A DNA stretch of 64,000 nt from Chryseobacterium sp. SNU WT5 (GCF_007362475.1 NZ_CP041687.1:1364001-1428000), one strand, 5' to 3'; shown: positions 17,505 through 27,603, numbered from the stretch's first letter. Notes: generated by a model from the letters alone, not told the origin. Made by a program: numbers and translations.

Positions 17505-17683
17505 CGTTTTTAGAATTTATGCAAAAATAGGGAAATTTATTGTGATTTATCGGCGCAGAAATCAAGACAATTTTGGAACAGGAAACCTGCTTGGAGTTTA
17601 TCCTAAGCTAGTCGACGGGTAGTAACTTCTTAAGAAGAGCGTTACCAGTGTAATCAAAATTATGACGATTATAATAAGGTAAA

Positions 17684-17714
17684 CAAAAAAGAACGTTCCA
17701 TGTGAAACGTTCTT
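17684..17714 (-). terminator. Terminator of the hem operon
   Basis: The stem AAGAACGTT/AACGTTCTT (17689-17697 with 17706-17714) is followed on the minus strand by TTTTTTG, 23 bp after the hemE stop. The rest of the 17505-17736 gap holds no convincing gene. Confidence 0.8.
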
Positions 17715-17736
17715 AAATAACTTTAAAACTAAACTT

Positions 17737-18765
17737 TTAGTTAGGCTTCCAGTCAACAACTGCCCTAATAAATGCCTCTGCGTTTTCTAAAGGAATATTA
17801 GGTAAAATTCCATGTCCCAGATTGGCTATATATCGGTCTTTCCCAAATCGGTTAATCATTTCGGTCACCATTTTAGTTATCGTTTCCGGAGATGAATTTA
17901 ACCTGTTGGGATCAAAATTACCTTGCAGAGTCATGGTATGATTGGTTAAGGTTCTCGCTAATTCTGGAGTAATTGTCCAATCGACACCCAAAGCGGAAAC
18001 TTTGGATAAAGTCATTTCTTCCAAAGCAAACCAACACCCTTTACCAAAAACAACCACGTGCGTCAATGGACTCAATGCTTCTACAATTTGGTTAATATAA
18101 GGCCAAGAAAAAATCTGGTAATCTTCTGGCGACAACGTCCCACCCCAAGAGTCAAATACCTGAACCGCAGAAACTCCTTTCTCTACTTTTCTTTTCAAAT
18201 AAGCAATAGTAGTATCTGTAATCTTCTGTAATAATAAATGTGCAGCTTCAGGATTTCTAAAGCAAAAACTTTTAGCAACATCCCAAGCTTTAGAACCTTT
18301 GCCCTCAATACAGTAACACAAAATCGTCCAGGGTGATCCTGCAAAACCGATCAATGGAATATTATAATCTAATTTATGCAAAGTCATTTCGATCGCATCA
18401 AAAACATATCCCAACGTTTCATTTACATCTGGAACGATTACATTTTGCACATCTTCTAAGGTGCGGATTGGATTCTCTAACCAAGGTCCAACTCCTTCTC
18501 TCATCTCGAAATTTAATCCCATTGCTTGCGGAACCACCAAAATATCTGAGAATAAAATCGCTGCATCCAGTGGATATCTGCGAATTGGCATCATCGTAAT
18601 ATCCGAAGCAAGTTCTGGAGTTCTACATCGGGTGAAGAAATCATATTCATCACGCATCGCACGAAATTCCGGTAAAAATCTACCAGCCTGTCTCATCATC
18701 CACACCGGCGGGCGCTCTACTTCTTCGCCTCTTAATGCCTTTAGGTATAAATCGTTTTTAATCAT
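17737..18765 (-). CDS. hemE: Uroporphyrinogen decarboxylase
   Basis: HemE converts uroporphyrinogen III to coproporphyrinogen III, the first haem-specific step after HemD. The 342-residue protein shows the signature [18 protein letters not shown] at about residues 18-35 and the conserved [16 protein letters not shown]. The C-terminus has [18 protein letters not shown]. It is the last gene of the hemA-hemC-hemD-hemE run, 31 bp after hemD. Confidence 0.96.
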   Translation of the reverse strand: MIKNDLYLKALRGEEVERPPVWMMRQAGRFLPEFRAMRDEYDFFTRCRTPELASDITMMPIRRYPLDAAILFSDILVVPQAMGLNFEMREGVGPWLENPIRTLEDVQNVIVPDVNETLGYVFDAIEMTLHKLDYNIPLIGFAGSPWTILCYCIEGKGSKAWDVAKSFCFRNPEAAHLLLQKITDTTIAYLKRKVEKGVSAVQVFDSWGGTLSPEDYQIFSWPYINQIVEALSPLTHVVVFGKGCWFALEEMTLSKVSALGVDWTITPELARTLTNHTMTLQGNFDPNRLNSSPETITKMVTEMINRFGKDRYIANLGHGILPNIPLENAEAFIRAVVDWKPN

Positions 18766-18796
18766 AATCTTTAAATAAAATCAGAGACCGAAGTCT

Positions 18797-19486
18797 CTAC
18801 ATCGGGATTTGTAAACTCCCTTCCTTTTTAATCAATTTGAGCAAAGCCTTCAAATCATTGTCTTTGCCTATAAATATATTTTGACTCGTATGCTTGCGAA
18901 CTTCTTCACCCGTAGTTTCACCAATTGCATAAATCTGTTTAAAATCTAAATTGTTATTCTCTACAAAGCTACGTACTCCACTTGGAGAGAAGAAAGCGAC
19001 CGCGTCATATTCTTCTTCTACTTTTGGATAGGTAAGTTCTGTTTCATAAACCACTACTTTTTTATATCCAATATTCTGTAATGGTAATTTTTTTTGTAAA
19101 ATATCCAGTGCCAAATTTCCACAGAAATGGATGAATTTTTCCTTAGAACAGTGCTCTATGATAAATTCTGATAATTCTTTAGCGTTTTTCTTCATTTTAA
19201 AAACACCAAAACCATATTTGCGCAAACGCATCTTGGTTTTTTTACCTACGCAATAAATTTTATTGAAATTTCGGCCGGTAAAGTTTTCATGGGGTTTAAA
19301 TCCATTTTTGAAAAAAGCTTCTACTCCATTTACACTGGTGAAAATCAAAGATTTATTTTCCAATGGAAACGAGGGTATTTTTATAAATGCAATCTTAATA
19401 ACTTCTAGAAATGAAGAATGGAATTCTGCTTCCAGAACAACTGAAACTTCTTTTTCATCGAGTATTTTTGTAAACAGAATCTTCAT
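18797..19486 (-). CDS. hemD: Uroporphyrinogen-III synthase
   Basis: This 229-residue enzyme cyclises hydroxymethylbilane with inversion of ring D. Sequence identity in this family is low. The call rests on the two-domain alternating pattern (SLIFTSVNGVEAFFKNG, CVGKKTKMRLRKYGFGV, AVAFFSPSGVRSFVENN, YAIGETTGEEVRKH) and position between hemC and hemE. Confidence 0.9.
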   Translation of the reverse strand: MKILFTKILDEKEVSVVLEAEFHSSFLEVIKIAFIKIPSFPLENKSLIFTSVNGVEAFFKNGFKPHENFTGRNFNKIYCVGKKTKMRLRKYGFGVFKMKKNAKELSEFIIEHCSKEKFIHFCGNLALDILQKKLPLQNIGYKKVVVYETELTYPKVEEEYDAVAFFSPSGVRSFVENNNLDFKQIYAIGETTGEEVRKHTSQNIFIGKDNDLKALLKLIKKEGSLQIPM

Positions 19487-19534
19487 TAAACCTAAATAAA
19501 ATTTATTATTCTAATTTCCAGATCATCACTTCAA

Positions 19535-20449
19535 CTAAGGCAATTGACTTTTAATCTCTTTCATTAATGCTCTACCTCCATTTTCAAGGACTTTCTGAGC
19601 TAATTGTTCACCAAAATTTTCCTGATCATTCCATTTGAAAATTTCATCAGTTTCGATGCATTGCTTTCCATCAAGCGAACATAGCCTTCCAATAAACCGA
19701 ACTTCGTTTGCTTCATTAATTACTGCATAAGCTCCTATTGGTGCTGTGCAACCGCCTTCTAAAGTTTGTAGAAAATTTCGTTCTATGTCAATACAAATTC
19801 TGGTTTCGCGATGGTTTACTTCCTTAAAAAGTTCCTTAATTTCTTGATCATCGGATCTGGCACAAACTGCGACTACTCCCTGTGCGGGTGCAGAGATCAT
19901 CATCTGAAGATGCTCATAAGCCACAGGCAGTCCCATTCTTTCAATTGCTGCCAACGAAAAAAGAGTAGCATCAAAATTCTGATCCTCTAATTTTTGTAAA
20001 CGAGTTTGTACGTTTCCACGAATATCAAAGAATTCTGTGTCAGGATAATGTTTTGCCCAAAAAGCACGACGTCGTAAACTACTGGTCGCGATCTTAAGTT
20101 CGTGATGTTCTTTATCTCGAGATTTGCTATTTCTAACCAAGACATCCTGCGGATAATCTCTTTTTAAAACGGCAATTATTTCTATATTGGCAGGAAGCTG
20201 CGTGGGAATATCTTTCAGCGAATGAACCGCAATATCTACTTGGTTATTAAGTAATGCAATATCTAAATCTTTGGTGAAAATCCCAGTAACCCCCATCGCG
20301 TATAGTGGTTCTGTAAGATTTTTGTCTCCAGAAGAAACAATTGGGGTAATATCTGTCTTATGATTATTATTTTGCAGATTCCTCGCAACCTCTCTTGCTT
20401 GCCACAATGCGAGCGGCGAGTTTCGGGTTCCTATTTTAATGCTTCTCAT
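19535..20449 (-). CDS. hemC: Hydroxymethylbilane synthase (porphobilinogen deaminase)
   Basis: HemC polymerises four porphobilinogens into hydroxymethylbilane. It has the N-terminal IGTRNSPLALWQAREVA, the substrate-binding TSSLRRRAFW, and the dipyrromethane-cofactor cysteine in LEGGCTAPIGAYAVI. The chosen ATG at 20449 gives MRSIKIGTR, the normal family start. An ATG three codons upstream (20458) is equally in frame. Either way the gene overlaps the 3' end of hemA (14 or 23 bp), so the two are translationally coupled. Confidence 0.95.
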   Translation of the reverse strand: MRSIKIGTRNSPLALWQAREVARNLQNNNHKTDITPIVSSGDKNLTEPLYAMGVTGIFTKDLDIALLNNQVDIAVHSLKDIPTQLPANIEIIAVLKRDYPQDVLVRNSKSRDKEHHELKIATSSLRRRAFWAKHYPDTEFFDIRGNVQTRLQKLEDQNFDATLFSLAAIERMGLPVAYEHLQMMISAPAQGVVAVCARSDDQEIKELFKEVNHRETRICIDIERNFLQTLEGGCTAPIGAYAVINEANEVRFIGRLCSLDGKQCIETDEIFKWNDQENFGEQLAQKVLENGGRALMKEIKSQLP

Positions 20450-21710
20450 TAAACTCATTATTTGGTTGTTCTACTAAAATCTCGTGCATCAACTTACTGA
20501 TCTCATCTGCCTTCCAGGGGTTATCAATAATAAATTTTGCAAACCTATTGGTAAGCTTCTGAATCATTTTATCAGAAAGCTTCATGTCGTTCACATCTAC
20601 ATATTTATGTTTTTTGTGAATATTATGCATTTCATTTCGCTCCATATTTTTCAGCACTGCTTTGAAGTGATGAATATTTGGGGCTAGTTTTCTTTTCTTT
20701 TCCCATTCCAAGAAGTCCTTTGTCATCTCTTTGATGATTTCCTCGGCTTTTGGAATTTCTTTTTGGCGCTGCACCATGGTTTCACTAATGTGACGAGACA
20801 ACTGGTCAACATCTACCAAACTTACATTTGTATTTTCAGTAATGTTTTTCTCTACATTGTTTGGAATAGAAAGGTCTATAACCAATGTTTCTTTTCCATT
20901 AGGGAAATGCGTTTTGTTAATGATAGGGTGTTGCGCACCAGTGGCCACGATTAAAATATCTGTTTTCCCCAACTCATTTTGAAAATCATCAAACTCTATA
21001 TATGGAATTTGGTATTTCTCCGCTATTTTCTCCGCTTTGTCTGCAGATCGATTCGCTATTTTTACTCTCGGCTTATAAACATGTTTAACGAGATTTTCAA
21101 CTGTATTTTGACCGATTTCACCAACACCTAAAAGTAAAATATTCTTATCAGAAACTGGTATTTGATTTTTTAAAATATAGTGAACCGCTGCGTAAGAAAC
21201 CGAAGCTGCTCCATTAGAAATACCTGTCTCGTTTTTAATTCTTTTAGAAATCTGTATCGCAGAATTGATCGCACGCTCTAAAAAGGGATTAGAAGTTCTC
21301 TTTTCTTTTCTGAACCGATGATAAGCATTTTTAATTTGCCCTATAATTTCAAAATCGCCTAGAATTTGGCTCTCTAAGCCGGCAGCAACTCTAAAAAGAT
21401 GATTTAACGCTTCCTCGTGTTTGCGAATATGAACATATTGCATAAAGTCAGTAAGGCTTACGCCAACTATTTTACAATAAAGTTCTGCAACAAGAAGATA
21501 ATTATGCGTAGTGGTGTAAATCTCGGTTCTATTGCAAGTTGAGACCACAAAAGCATCACCTAAATTCAGCTCATGAATTTGGTTTACAAAATTTTTGACA
21601 TTGTCATCAAAGAAGGCAAATTTGCCCCGTATTGCAGCATCGGCTTTTTCAAAACTGACACTGAGCACGGCAAAATTTGATGTTTTGTGAATGTTAGTAT
21701 CCTTAATCAT
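20436..21710 (-). CDS. hemA: Glutamyl-tRNA reductase
   Basis: HemA reduces glutamyl-tRNA to glutamate-1-semialdehyde with NADPH, the committed step of the C5 haem pathway. The 424-residue protein has catalytic Cys59 in VVSTCNRTEIYT, the substrate-recognition stretch AAGLESQILGDFEIIGQIK, the Rossmann motif LLLGVGEIGQNT and a C-terminal dimerisation helix. It leads the hem operon and is divergent from mreB across a 250-bp gap. Confidence 0.96.
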   Translation of the reverse strand: MIKDTNIHKTSNFAVLSVSFEKADAAIRGKFAFFDDNVKNFVNQIHELNLGDAFVVSTCNRTEIYTTTHNYLLVAELYCKIVGVSLTDFMQYVHIRKHEEALNHLFRVAAGLESQILGDFEIIGQIKNAYHRFRKEKRTSNPFLERAINSAIQISKRIKNETGISNGAASVSYAAVHYILKNQIPVSDKNILLLGVGEIGQNTVENLVKHVYKPRVKIANRSADKAEKIAEKYQIPYIEFDDFQNELGKTDILIVATGAQHPIINKTHFPNGKETLVIDLSIPNNVEKNITENTNVSLVDVDQLSRHISETMVQRQKEIPKAEEIIKEMTKDFLEWEKKRKLAPNIHHFKAVLKNMERNEMHNIHKKHKYVDVNDMKLSDKMIQKLTNRFAKFIIDNPWKADEISKLMHEILVEQPNNEFNEKH

Positions 21711-21720
21711 AGACCAGTCG

Positions 21721-21728
21721 CAAATTTA
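21721..21728 (-). promoter_or_regulatory. Promoter -7 box of the hem operon (TAAATTTG)
   Basis: Minus-strand TAAATTTG lies 10 bp before the hemA ATG and matches TAnnTTTG. The leader would be nearly absent. No TTG stands at the expected -33 distance, so this is tentative. Confidence 0.35.
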
Positions 21729-21928
21729 AGGTTTTAAATTCAATTGATGCCATTTAAACAATATGAAGATTATCACCAACGCCATTTTTATTTTGTTAAA
21801 TTTAGATATATTAAAAATTAAATGAAATATTTTGGCAATTAAAAAGTTAAGACTAAATATTGATGAAATTTAATAAAATTTTAACCAAAAATAGTGGCAA
21901 TCTAATTTTTAGAACGGTTCTAAATTTA

Positions 21929-21936
21929 TATCTTTG
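21929..21936 (+). promoter_or_regulatory. Promoter -7 box of the mre operon (TATCTTTG)
   Basis: TATCTTTG matches TAnnTTTG, 24 bp before the mreB ATG at 21961. A T-rich run at 21905-21910 lies near the -33 position. The rest of the 250-bp hemA-mreB gap holds nothing else recognised. Confidence 0.55.
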
Positions 21937-21960
21937 TACACTTAAAAAAATTAGCATAAA

Positions 21961-22986
21961 ATGGGGTTATTTGATATGTTCACGCAGGATATTGCGATCG
22001 ATTTAGGAACAGCGAACACACTTATCATACACAATAATAAAATCGTCATTGATCAACCATCAATAGTTGCGATAGAGCGGTCTTCTGGAAAACCGATTGC
22101 TGTAGGTGAAAAAGCGAAACACATGCAGGGGAAAACCCATGAAGATATCAAAACAATTAGACCTTTGAAAGACGGAGTAATTGCTGATTTTCACGCTTCC
22201 GAACACATGATCAAAGAGTTTATCAAACAAATTCCAGGCATCAAAGGGAAACTTTTCCAACCAACTTTAAAGATAGTAATTTGTATCCCATCTGGTATTA
22301 CCGAGGTGGAAAAAAGAGCCGTACGAGATTCTGCGCAAAAAGTAAATGCAAAAGAAGTTCGTTTAATTTATGAACCAATGGCTGCAGCAATCGGAGTAGG
22401 TATTGATGTTCAAAAGCCGGAAGGGAACATGATTATCGACATAGGTGGTGGTACAACGGAAATTGCAGTTGTTGCTTTAGGTGGAATTGTTTGTGATAAG
22501 TCTGTAAAAATCGCAGGTGATGTTTTTACAAATGATATCGCTTACTACCTCAGAACGCATCATAACTTATATATCGGTGAAAGAACTGCGGAGAGAGTAA
22601 AAATCGAAGTTGGTTCTGCTGTTGAAGATCTTGATGTTGATATTGAAGATATTCCAGTTCAAGGACGTGATTTAATTACAGGGAAACCAAAAGAAATTAT
22701 GGTGAACTATAAAGAAATTGCACGCGCTTTGGATAAATCAATTGTCCGTATTGAGGATGCTGTTATGGAGACCCTTTCTTTAACTCCACCAGAATTAGCG
22801 GCTGATATCTACAAAACAGGAATTTATCTTGCAGGAGGTGGAGCATTGTTAAGAGGATTAGCAGATCGTCTTCACAAGAAGACTGGACTTCCGGTTTTTG
22901 TCGCTGAAGACCCGTTAAGAGCTGTCGTTCGTGGAACAGGTATCGCTTTAAAAAACATGGATAAATTTAATTTCCTGATTAAATAA
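21961..22986 (+). CDS. mreB: Rod shape-determining protein MreB
   Basis: This 341-residue bacterial actin polymerises under the membrane and directs lateral wall synthesis. Phosphate-binding loops are IAIDLGTANTLI (phosphate 1) and MIIDIGGGTTEIAVV (phosphate 2), and the adenosine motif is GIYLAGGGALLRGLA. The short N-terminus MGLFDMFTQ is typical. It starts the mreB-mreC-mreD-mrdA-rodA elongasome operon. Confidence 0.97.
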   Translation: MGLFDMFTQDIAIDLGTANTLIIHNNKIVIDQPSIVAIERSSGKPIAVGEKAKHMQGKTHEDIKTIRPLKDGVIADFHASEHMIKEFIKQIPGIKGKLFQPTLKIVICIPSGITEVEKRAVRDSAQKVNAKEVRLIYEPMAAAIGVGIDVQKPEGNMIIDIGGGTTEIAVVALGGIVCDKSVKIAGDVFTNDIAYYLRTHHNLYIGERTAERVKIEVGSAVEDLDVDIEDIPVQGRDLITGKPKEIMVNYKEIARALDKSIVRIEDAVMETLSLTPPELAADIYKTGIYLAGGGALLRGLADRLHKKTGLPVFVAEDPLRAVVRGTGIALKNMDKFNFLIK

Positions 22987-23010
22987 TTATAACTTTTACG
23001 AAATTAACGG

Positions 23011-23862
23011 ATGGGATTTTTGCTGAGATTATTTTCGAAGAACGGTTTATTCGTCTTCTTTATTTTCCTGCAACTCATAGCTTTAGTATTGATTTTCAGT
23101 AGAAACTCAATGCAACAGTCGTGGGTTGCTGGACAATCTGCAGCATTTAACTCATGGGTTTCGGGATATATTGATGAAGGTACTTCTTACCTAAAACTTA
23201 AACAAACCAACGAACAACTTGTTGCTCAAAACAAAAGTTTGATGGCAGAGCTTTATGGTAAAGACGATATTAAAAGTCCCGTTTTCCGAAAAGTACACGA
23301 TACCATTGGAGGCGGACAGATCTATACTTTTGTAGATGGTGATATCGTATATAACAGCATTAATAGAAAAGACAACTATTTTACCATTAATCGCGGAAAA
23401 CGAGATGGCGTACTTCCTAAAATGGGAGTAATGGCACCGGCGGGAATTGCGGGAATTGTTATCAATACAACCGATTCTTATTCACTGGTGCAATCCGTGT
23501 TAAGTGTAAATAAAATTAAAATTAATGCTGCCCTAAAGAAATCCGGTTATTTTGGAACTTTAACTTGGCGAGGTGATGATTCAAGATTGATGCATCTAGC
23601 TGACGTTCCAAAATATGTTTCGATCAAAGTGGGAGACACCGTTATTACCGATGGGAAATCTGCAATTTTTCCTCAGGGAGTGATGATCGGAAGAGTAGCT
23701 GGTTATGAAGTTGATCTTAAGACCGGTTTTTGGGATATTGCTGTGGAACTAAGTGAGAAAATGGGGAATCTTAGCAAGATATATGTGGTGAAAAATCTTA
23801 AAAAAGCTGAGGTAGCAAAAATATCTGATACGTTGCAAACGACCATAAAAAGAGAAAAATGA
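23011..23862 (+). CDS. mreC: Rod shape-determining protein MreC
   Basis: The 283-residue protein is bitopic, with one membrane helix (about residues 10-30) and a short periplasmic coiled coil (LKLKQTNEQLVAQNKSLMAEL). The beta-rich MreC domain contains NRGKRDGVLPKMGVMAPAGIAG and VGDTVITDGKSAIFPQGVMIG. It links MreB to PBP2/RodA. Its stop overlaps the mreD start (ATGA). Confidence 0.95.
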   Translation: MGFLLRLFSKNGLFVFFIFLQLIALVLIFSRNSMQQSWVAGQSAAFNSWVSGYIDEGTSYLKLKQTNEQLVAQNKSLMAELYGKDDIKSPVFRKVHDTIGGGQIYTFVDGDIVYNSINRKDNYFTINRGKRDGVLPKMGVMAPAGIAGIVINTTDSYSLVQSVLSVNKIKINAALKKSGYFGTLTWRGDDSRLMHLADVPKYVSIKVGDTVITDGKSAIFPQGVMIGRVAGYEVDLKTGFWDIAVELSEKMGNLSKIYVVKNLKKAEVAKISDTLQTTIKREK

Positions 23863-24365
23863 TAAGCCGAACACTTTTTACAGATATCGTGATGATTGTT
23901 TTGCTAATTGCATTACAAATCTTTGTACTGAATAGGATCACTCTCTTTGGTAAATACACTCCGGTAATTTACCCTGTTTTTGTGATGTTCTATCCTTTCT
24001 TTAGAAATAAATACCAATTTCTTGCCTTAAGTTTTCTCCTGGGTTTGAGCATCGATGCATTCCTATATACATGGGGGATAAATGCGTTCGCAACCACGGT
24101 GACTGCGTATTTTAGAACTTTAATATTCAGAACTTCTACAGATACTTCTACAGACTTTTTCTCCTTCCATACCTTACAGTGGACGCAGTTTTTGCTTTTT
24201 ATTATTTTAAGTATTTTTATTCATCAACTGCTCGTTCAATATATTGAAATCTTTAAATTCACTCGCTTTTTCGATATCTTCCTTAATGTCTTGGCGACCA
24301 GTGCAATTTCTTTTATCTTTATCATTATCTACGCATTAGCGTTTAAAATCAAACAAAAAGTCTGA
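23859..24365 (+). CDS. mreD: Rod shape-determining protein MreD
   Basis: The 168-residue protein is almost entirely hydrophobic, with five or six predicted transmembrane helices. The family string GLSIDAFLYTWGINAFATTV fits MreD. The start overlaps mreC by 4 bp, and the stop overlaps the proposed CTG start of mrdA. Confidence 0.92.
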   Translation: MISRTLFTDIVMIVLLIALQIFVLNRITLFGKYTPVIYPVFVMFYPFFRNKYQFLALSFLLGLSIDAFLYTWGINAFATTVTAYFRTLIFRTSTDTSTDFFSFHTLQWTQFLLFIILSIFIHQLLVQYIEIFKFTRFFDIFLNVLATSAISFIFIIIYALAFKIKQKV

Positions 24366-26377
24366 AACCACAATTTTTAAAAATCTCCATTTTCTTAATT
24401 CTAATTGCTTTAATTTTTATTGCAAGGCTTTCCTATTTGCAGTTATTCACAGATCGATATGCTTTAAATGCCGCAAATACTTCCATTAAAACCGAATATA
24501 TCATTCCTCAAAGAGGTGTTATTTTTGATCGTAATGGAAAAATTATGGTAGGTAATCAGCCATCCTATGAGATTTCTTTTACTGAAGCATTAATGAAATC
24601 TGATTTTGACACCCTGGACTTTTGCAACTTGGTTAAAATTAGCAAAACCGATTTTATAAAAACAATCAAATCCATTAAAAAGGAAAAGTATTTCTCCAAA
24701 CTAACTCCAATGACTTTTATGAAAAACCTTAGTCGGGAGGACATTGCGAGAATACAGGAAATCATTTTTAAATATCCGGCATTTAGTATTGTGTCAAGAC
24801 CTCAACGCCAATATGAAGTTTCTACTTCTGGAAATCTTTTAGGATACACGAATGAAGTCAACGAAAGAGAAATTAAGAAAGATTCTCTTTACTACCTACC
24901 AGGCGATTTTATTGGTAAAACAGGTATCGAAAAATCATATGAAAAGGATCTTCGAGGAGAGAAAGGCATACAGTACGTACAAAAAGATATTAGATTAAGA
25001 AACATTGGCTCCTATAAAAATGGTGCACTAGATAAAGATGTCATTACCGGTAAAGATGTAACTCTTACAATTGATTATGATCTACAGCGCATGGCGGAAG
25101 AAATGATGGTTGGAAAACAGGGAGCAATTGTTGCCATTGACCCCAGCAATGGAGAAATTCTTGTTTTAGCCACTGGACCAGATATTGATCCAAATCTATT
25201 CGCCGGTCCTGAAAAAACCCGAAATCTATATAAATTACAGATGGATACGATTTATAATAATCGTCCTACTTTTGACCGCTCACTTCAAGCGGCTTATCCT
25301 CCTGGTTCTACATTTAAATTGTTAACAGCAGCTGCTGCGATGCAAATGGGCGTAATGGATGAAAAAACAATATTCCCGTGTGGTGGTGGATTTAATTACA
25401 GAGGATTACGTATTAAAGGCCATGGAGGAGCAGATCCCTTGGTTCCCGCCATTCAGGTCTCAAGTAACTGCTATTTTTCCTATGCATATATCGCAATCAT
25501 GAACAAATATCCTGGCGACCCAACCAGAGGCGTGAACGAGTGGAAAAAAATAATGAGCAGTTTTGGTGTTGGCGAATTTCTAAATAATGATTTAGCAGTG
25601 GGTTCAAAAGGTAGGATTCCAACAGGCGAATTCTACGAAAAAAGAAGCGGTGGCAAAAAAGACTGGACTTCTGCCTATACCATGAATGGTTCAATTTTTA
25701 ATGGAATGGGCCAAGGAGATGTTTTATTAACTCCTCTGCAAATGGCAAATTCCATAGCAGCAATTGTAAACAAGGGATGGTATTACACCCCACATATTGT
25801 AAAAGCGATTGATGGCAAACCCAATCCTGACCCCAGATTTAAAGTTAAACATAAAACCTTAGTTGCGGCAAAGCATTTCGATCCAATTATTAAAGGAATG
25901 GAAGCGGTGGTTTTAAATGGAACTGCCAGGGGATTAAAATCTAATGATTTTACCATGCTCGCAAAAACAGGGACTGCGCAGGTTCCACAGGGAAAAGATA
26001 ACTCTATTTTTGTTTTGGCCGCACCTGCCGATAATCCAAAAATTGTGATTGCCGCAGTTATGGAGCATGCAGGTTTTGGTGCCACTTGGGCTGGACCAGC
26101 CGCAACCGTTATCGCAGAAAAATATTTAACTGGTGATCTAAAAAGAGAACACCTTTATAAGAAGATGATCAATGCGAGCTTCATGCCTGAATACAAAAGG
26201 CAGTGGGACGTAGAATTAAAAAGAAAAGGACTGTATAAAGAGCCAAGCAAAGATTCTTTGTCTCTGGCTACTATAGAGCAGCGCTTGAGAACAGCAAAAG
26301 ATGACAGTCAAAAAAAGGAATTGTTATTAAAAAAAGATTCTATCTTACTTAAAATAAAAAATGCAGCGAAGAAATGA
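24362..26377 (+). CDS. mrdA: Penicillin-binding protein 2 (peptidoglycan transpeptidase), probable CTG start
   Basis: PBP2 cross-links lateral-wall peptidoglycan with RodA. It has an N-terminal membrane helix, a dimerisation/pedestal domain, and transpeptidase motifs S316-T-F-K in YPPGSTFKLL, SSNCYF, and K535-T-G in LAKTGTAQ. No ATG/GTG/TTG start precedes the membrane helix. The first canonical candidate, TTG at 24437, would cut into it. In frame upstream, the only plausible codon before a stop is CTG at 24362, forming a CTGA overlap with the mreD stop. This copies the ATGA overlaps of mreC-mreD and mrdA-rodA. It restores KPQFLKISIFLILIALIFIA and a 671-residue protein. Confidence 0.93.
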   Translation: MKPQFLKISIFLILIALIFIARLSYLQLFTDRYALNAANTSIKTEYIIPQRGVIFDRNGKIMVGNQPSYEISFTEALMKSDFDTLDFCNLVKISKTDFIKTIKSIKKEKYFSKLTPMTFMKNLSREDIARIQEIIFKYPAFSIVSRPQRQYEVSTSGNLLGYTNEVNEREIKKDSLYYLPGDFIGKTGIEKSYEKDLRGEKGIQYVQKDIRLRNIGSYKNGALDKDVITGKDVTLTIDYDLQRMAEEMMVGKQGAIVAIDPSNGEILVLATGPDIDPNLFAGPEKTRNLYKLQMDTIYNNRPTFDRSLQAAYPPGSTFKLLTAAAAMQMGVMDEKTIFPCGGGFNYRGLRIKGHGGADPLVPAIQVSSNCYFSYAYIAIMNKYPGDPTRGVNEWKKIMSSFGVGEFLNNDLAVGSKGRIPTGEFYEKRSGGKKDWTSAYTMNGSIFNGMGQGDVLLTPLQMANSIAAIVNKGWYYTPHIVKAIDGKPNPDPRFKVKHKTLVAAKHFDPIIKGMEAVVLNGTARGLKSNDFTMLAKTGTAQVPQGKDNSIFVLAAPADNPKIVIAAVMEHAGFGATWAGPAATVIAEKYLTGDLKREHLYKKMINASFMPEYKRQWDVELKRKGLYKEPSKDSLSLATIEQRLRTAKDDSQKKELLLKKDSILLKIKNAAKK

Positions 26378-27603
26378 AGTGGGCGGAAGGAATAGATAAG
26401 TTAGGACTATCACTTTATTTTTTATTGTGTGCATTTGCAGTTGCAAATATTTACAGCGTAGAGCCCGCGAGTGGAATGAGACAAGCGGTATGGCTCGGAG
26501 TTTCTGTTTTTATTGGAATGATTATTTTCATGACTAGAACAAAATTTTTCGAGAATATGGCCGGTATTATTTATATCGCAGGGTTACTTCTACTAATCGG
26601 ACTTTTTCCATTTGGAACAGAGATTTTGGGACAGAAGAACTGGTATAAGTTTGGGCCCGTAAGTTTACAGCCTGTTGAATTCGCCAAAATTGGAACTGCT
26701 TTGATGTTGGCAAATTACGTTTCTGGACCAGATTTTAACCTAAAAAATAAAAAATCACTTTGGACTTCATTAGCAATAATATGTGTTCCCGGTTTCGTGG
26801 TGCTGCTTATTCCTGATGTGGGATCCTTGCTCGTATTTATTGCGTTTTTTATTGCATTATTCCGTGAGGGATTGTCGGGTTGGTTTTTTGGGGTTGGTTT
26901 TATTTTCGCCGGTGTATTTTTGGTCGCTCTTGCAGTTGATCCAATGTACGTTGTAATTGCTATTATTATAATAACAGTATTGCTATTATTTTTAAACTCT
27001 CACAAAATTCATTGGAACATCTTATCTACTTCTGCAATTATTGTAATTGTAGGTGTTCTTTGCGGCCTTGCCTATGGGGCGCCAAATATTTTAGAAAAAT
27101 TACCCAAACACCAAAGAGAAAGAATTGAGGTCTTATATAAAGGAGAAAAAGCTTTTCGTGATACGTCCGGTTATAATTTACTATACTCAAAAACAGCAAT
27201 TGGATCCGGTGGTTTTTTTGGAAAAGGTTATCGAGAAGGTTCTGTGACCCAAGGAAAATTTGTTCCAGAGCAAAGCACAGATTATATTTTCTGTACCGTA
27301 GGTGAGGAATGGGGATTTTTGGGGAGCAGTTTGTTAGTGATTTGCTATTCAATCTTTATAGGAAGGATATATTACCTTTCAGAAAAGCAGAAATCTGCTT
27401 TTAATAGGGTCTTTGGATATAGTTTTGCTTCGATCTTGCTAATTCATTTCGGAATCAATCTGGGCATGGTCATGGGGTTATTTCCTACCGTAGGAATTCC
27501 GCTCCCTTTCTTTAGTTACGGTGGAAGTTCATTATTGGCCTTTTCTACAATGACTTTTATTTTCTTTAAACTGAATTACGCAGACCGTAACAGTTTAGTG
27601 TAG
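26374..27603 (+). CDS. rodA: RodA, SEDS-family peptidoglycan glycosyltransferase
   Basis: This 409-residue polytopic membrane protein (about ten helices) polymerises glycan strands from lipid II in the elongasome. Conserved SEDS strings are GQKNWYKFGPVSLQPVEFAKIG, LLIPDVGSLLVF, GSGGFFGKGYREGSVTQ, FVPEQSTDYIFCTVGEEWGF and GIPLPFFSYGGSSL. It overlaps mrdA by 4 bp (ATGA) and ends the operon. Confidence 0.96.
   Translation: MKWAEGIDKLGLSLYFLLCAFAVANIYSVEPASGMRQAVWLGVSVFIGMIIFMTRTKFFENMAGIIYIAGLLLLIGLFPFGTEILGQKNWYKFGPVSLQPVEFAKIGTALMLANYVSGPDFNLKNKKSLWTSLAIICVPGFVVLLIPDVGSLLVFIAFFIALFREGLSGWFFGVGFIFAGVFLVALAVDPMYVVIAIIIITVLLLFLNSHKIHWNILSTSAIIVIVGVLCGLAYGAPNILEKLPKHQRERIEVLYKGEKAFRDTSGYNLLYSKTAIGSGGFFGKGYREGSVTQGKFVPEQSTDYIFCTVGEEWGFLGSSLLVICYSIFIGRIYYLSEKQKSAFNRVFGYSFASILLIHFGINLGMVMGLFPTVGIPLPFFSYGGSSLLAFSTMTFIFFKLNYADRNSLV

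Noticed and set aside
17580..17714. Short hydrophobic minus-strand frame (VYLIIIVIILITLVTLFLR) between hemE and glyS
   Set aside because: It has no start codon in frame and runs through the hem terminator; AT-rich spacer easily gives Ile/Leu runs.
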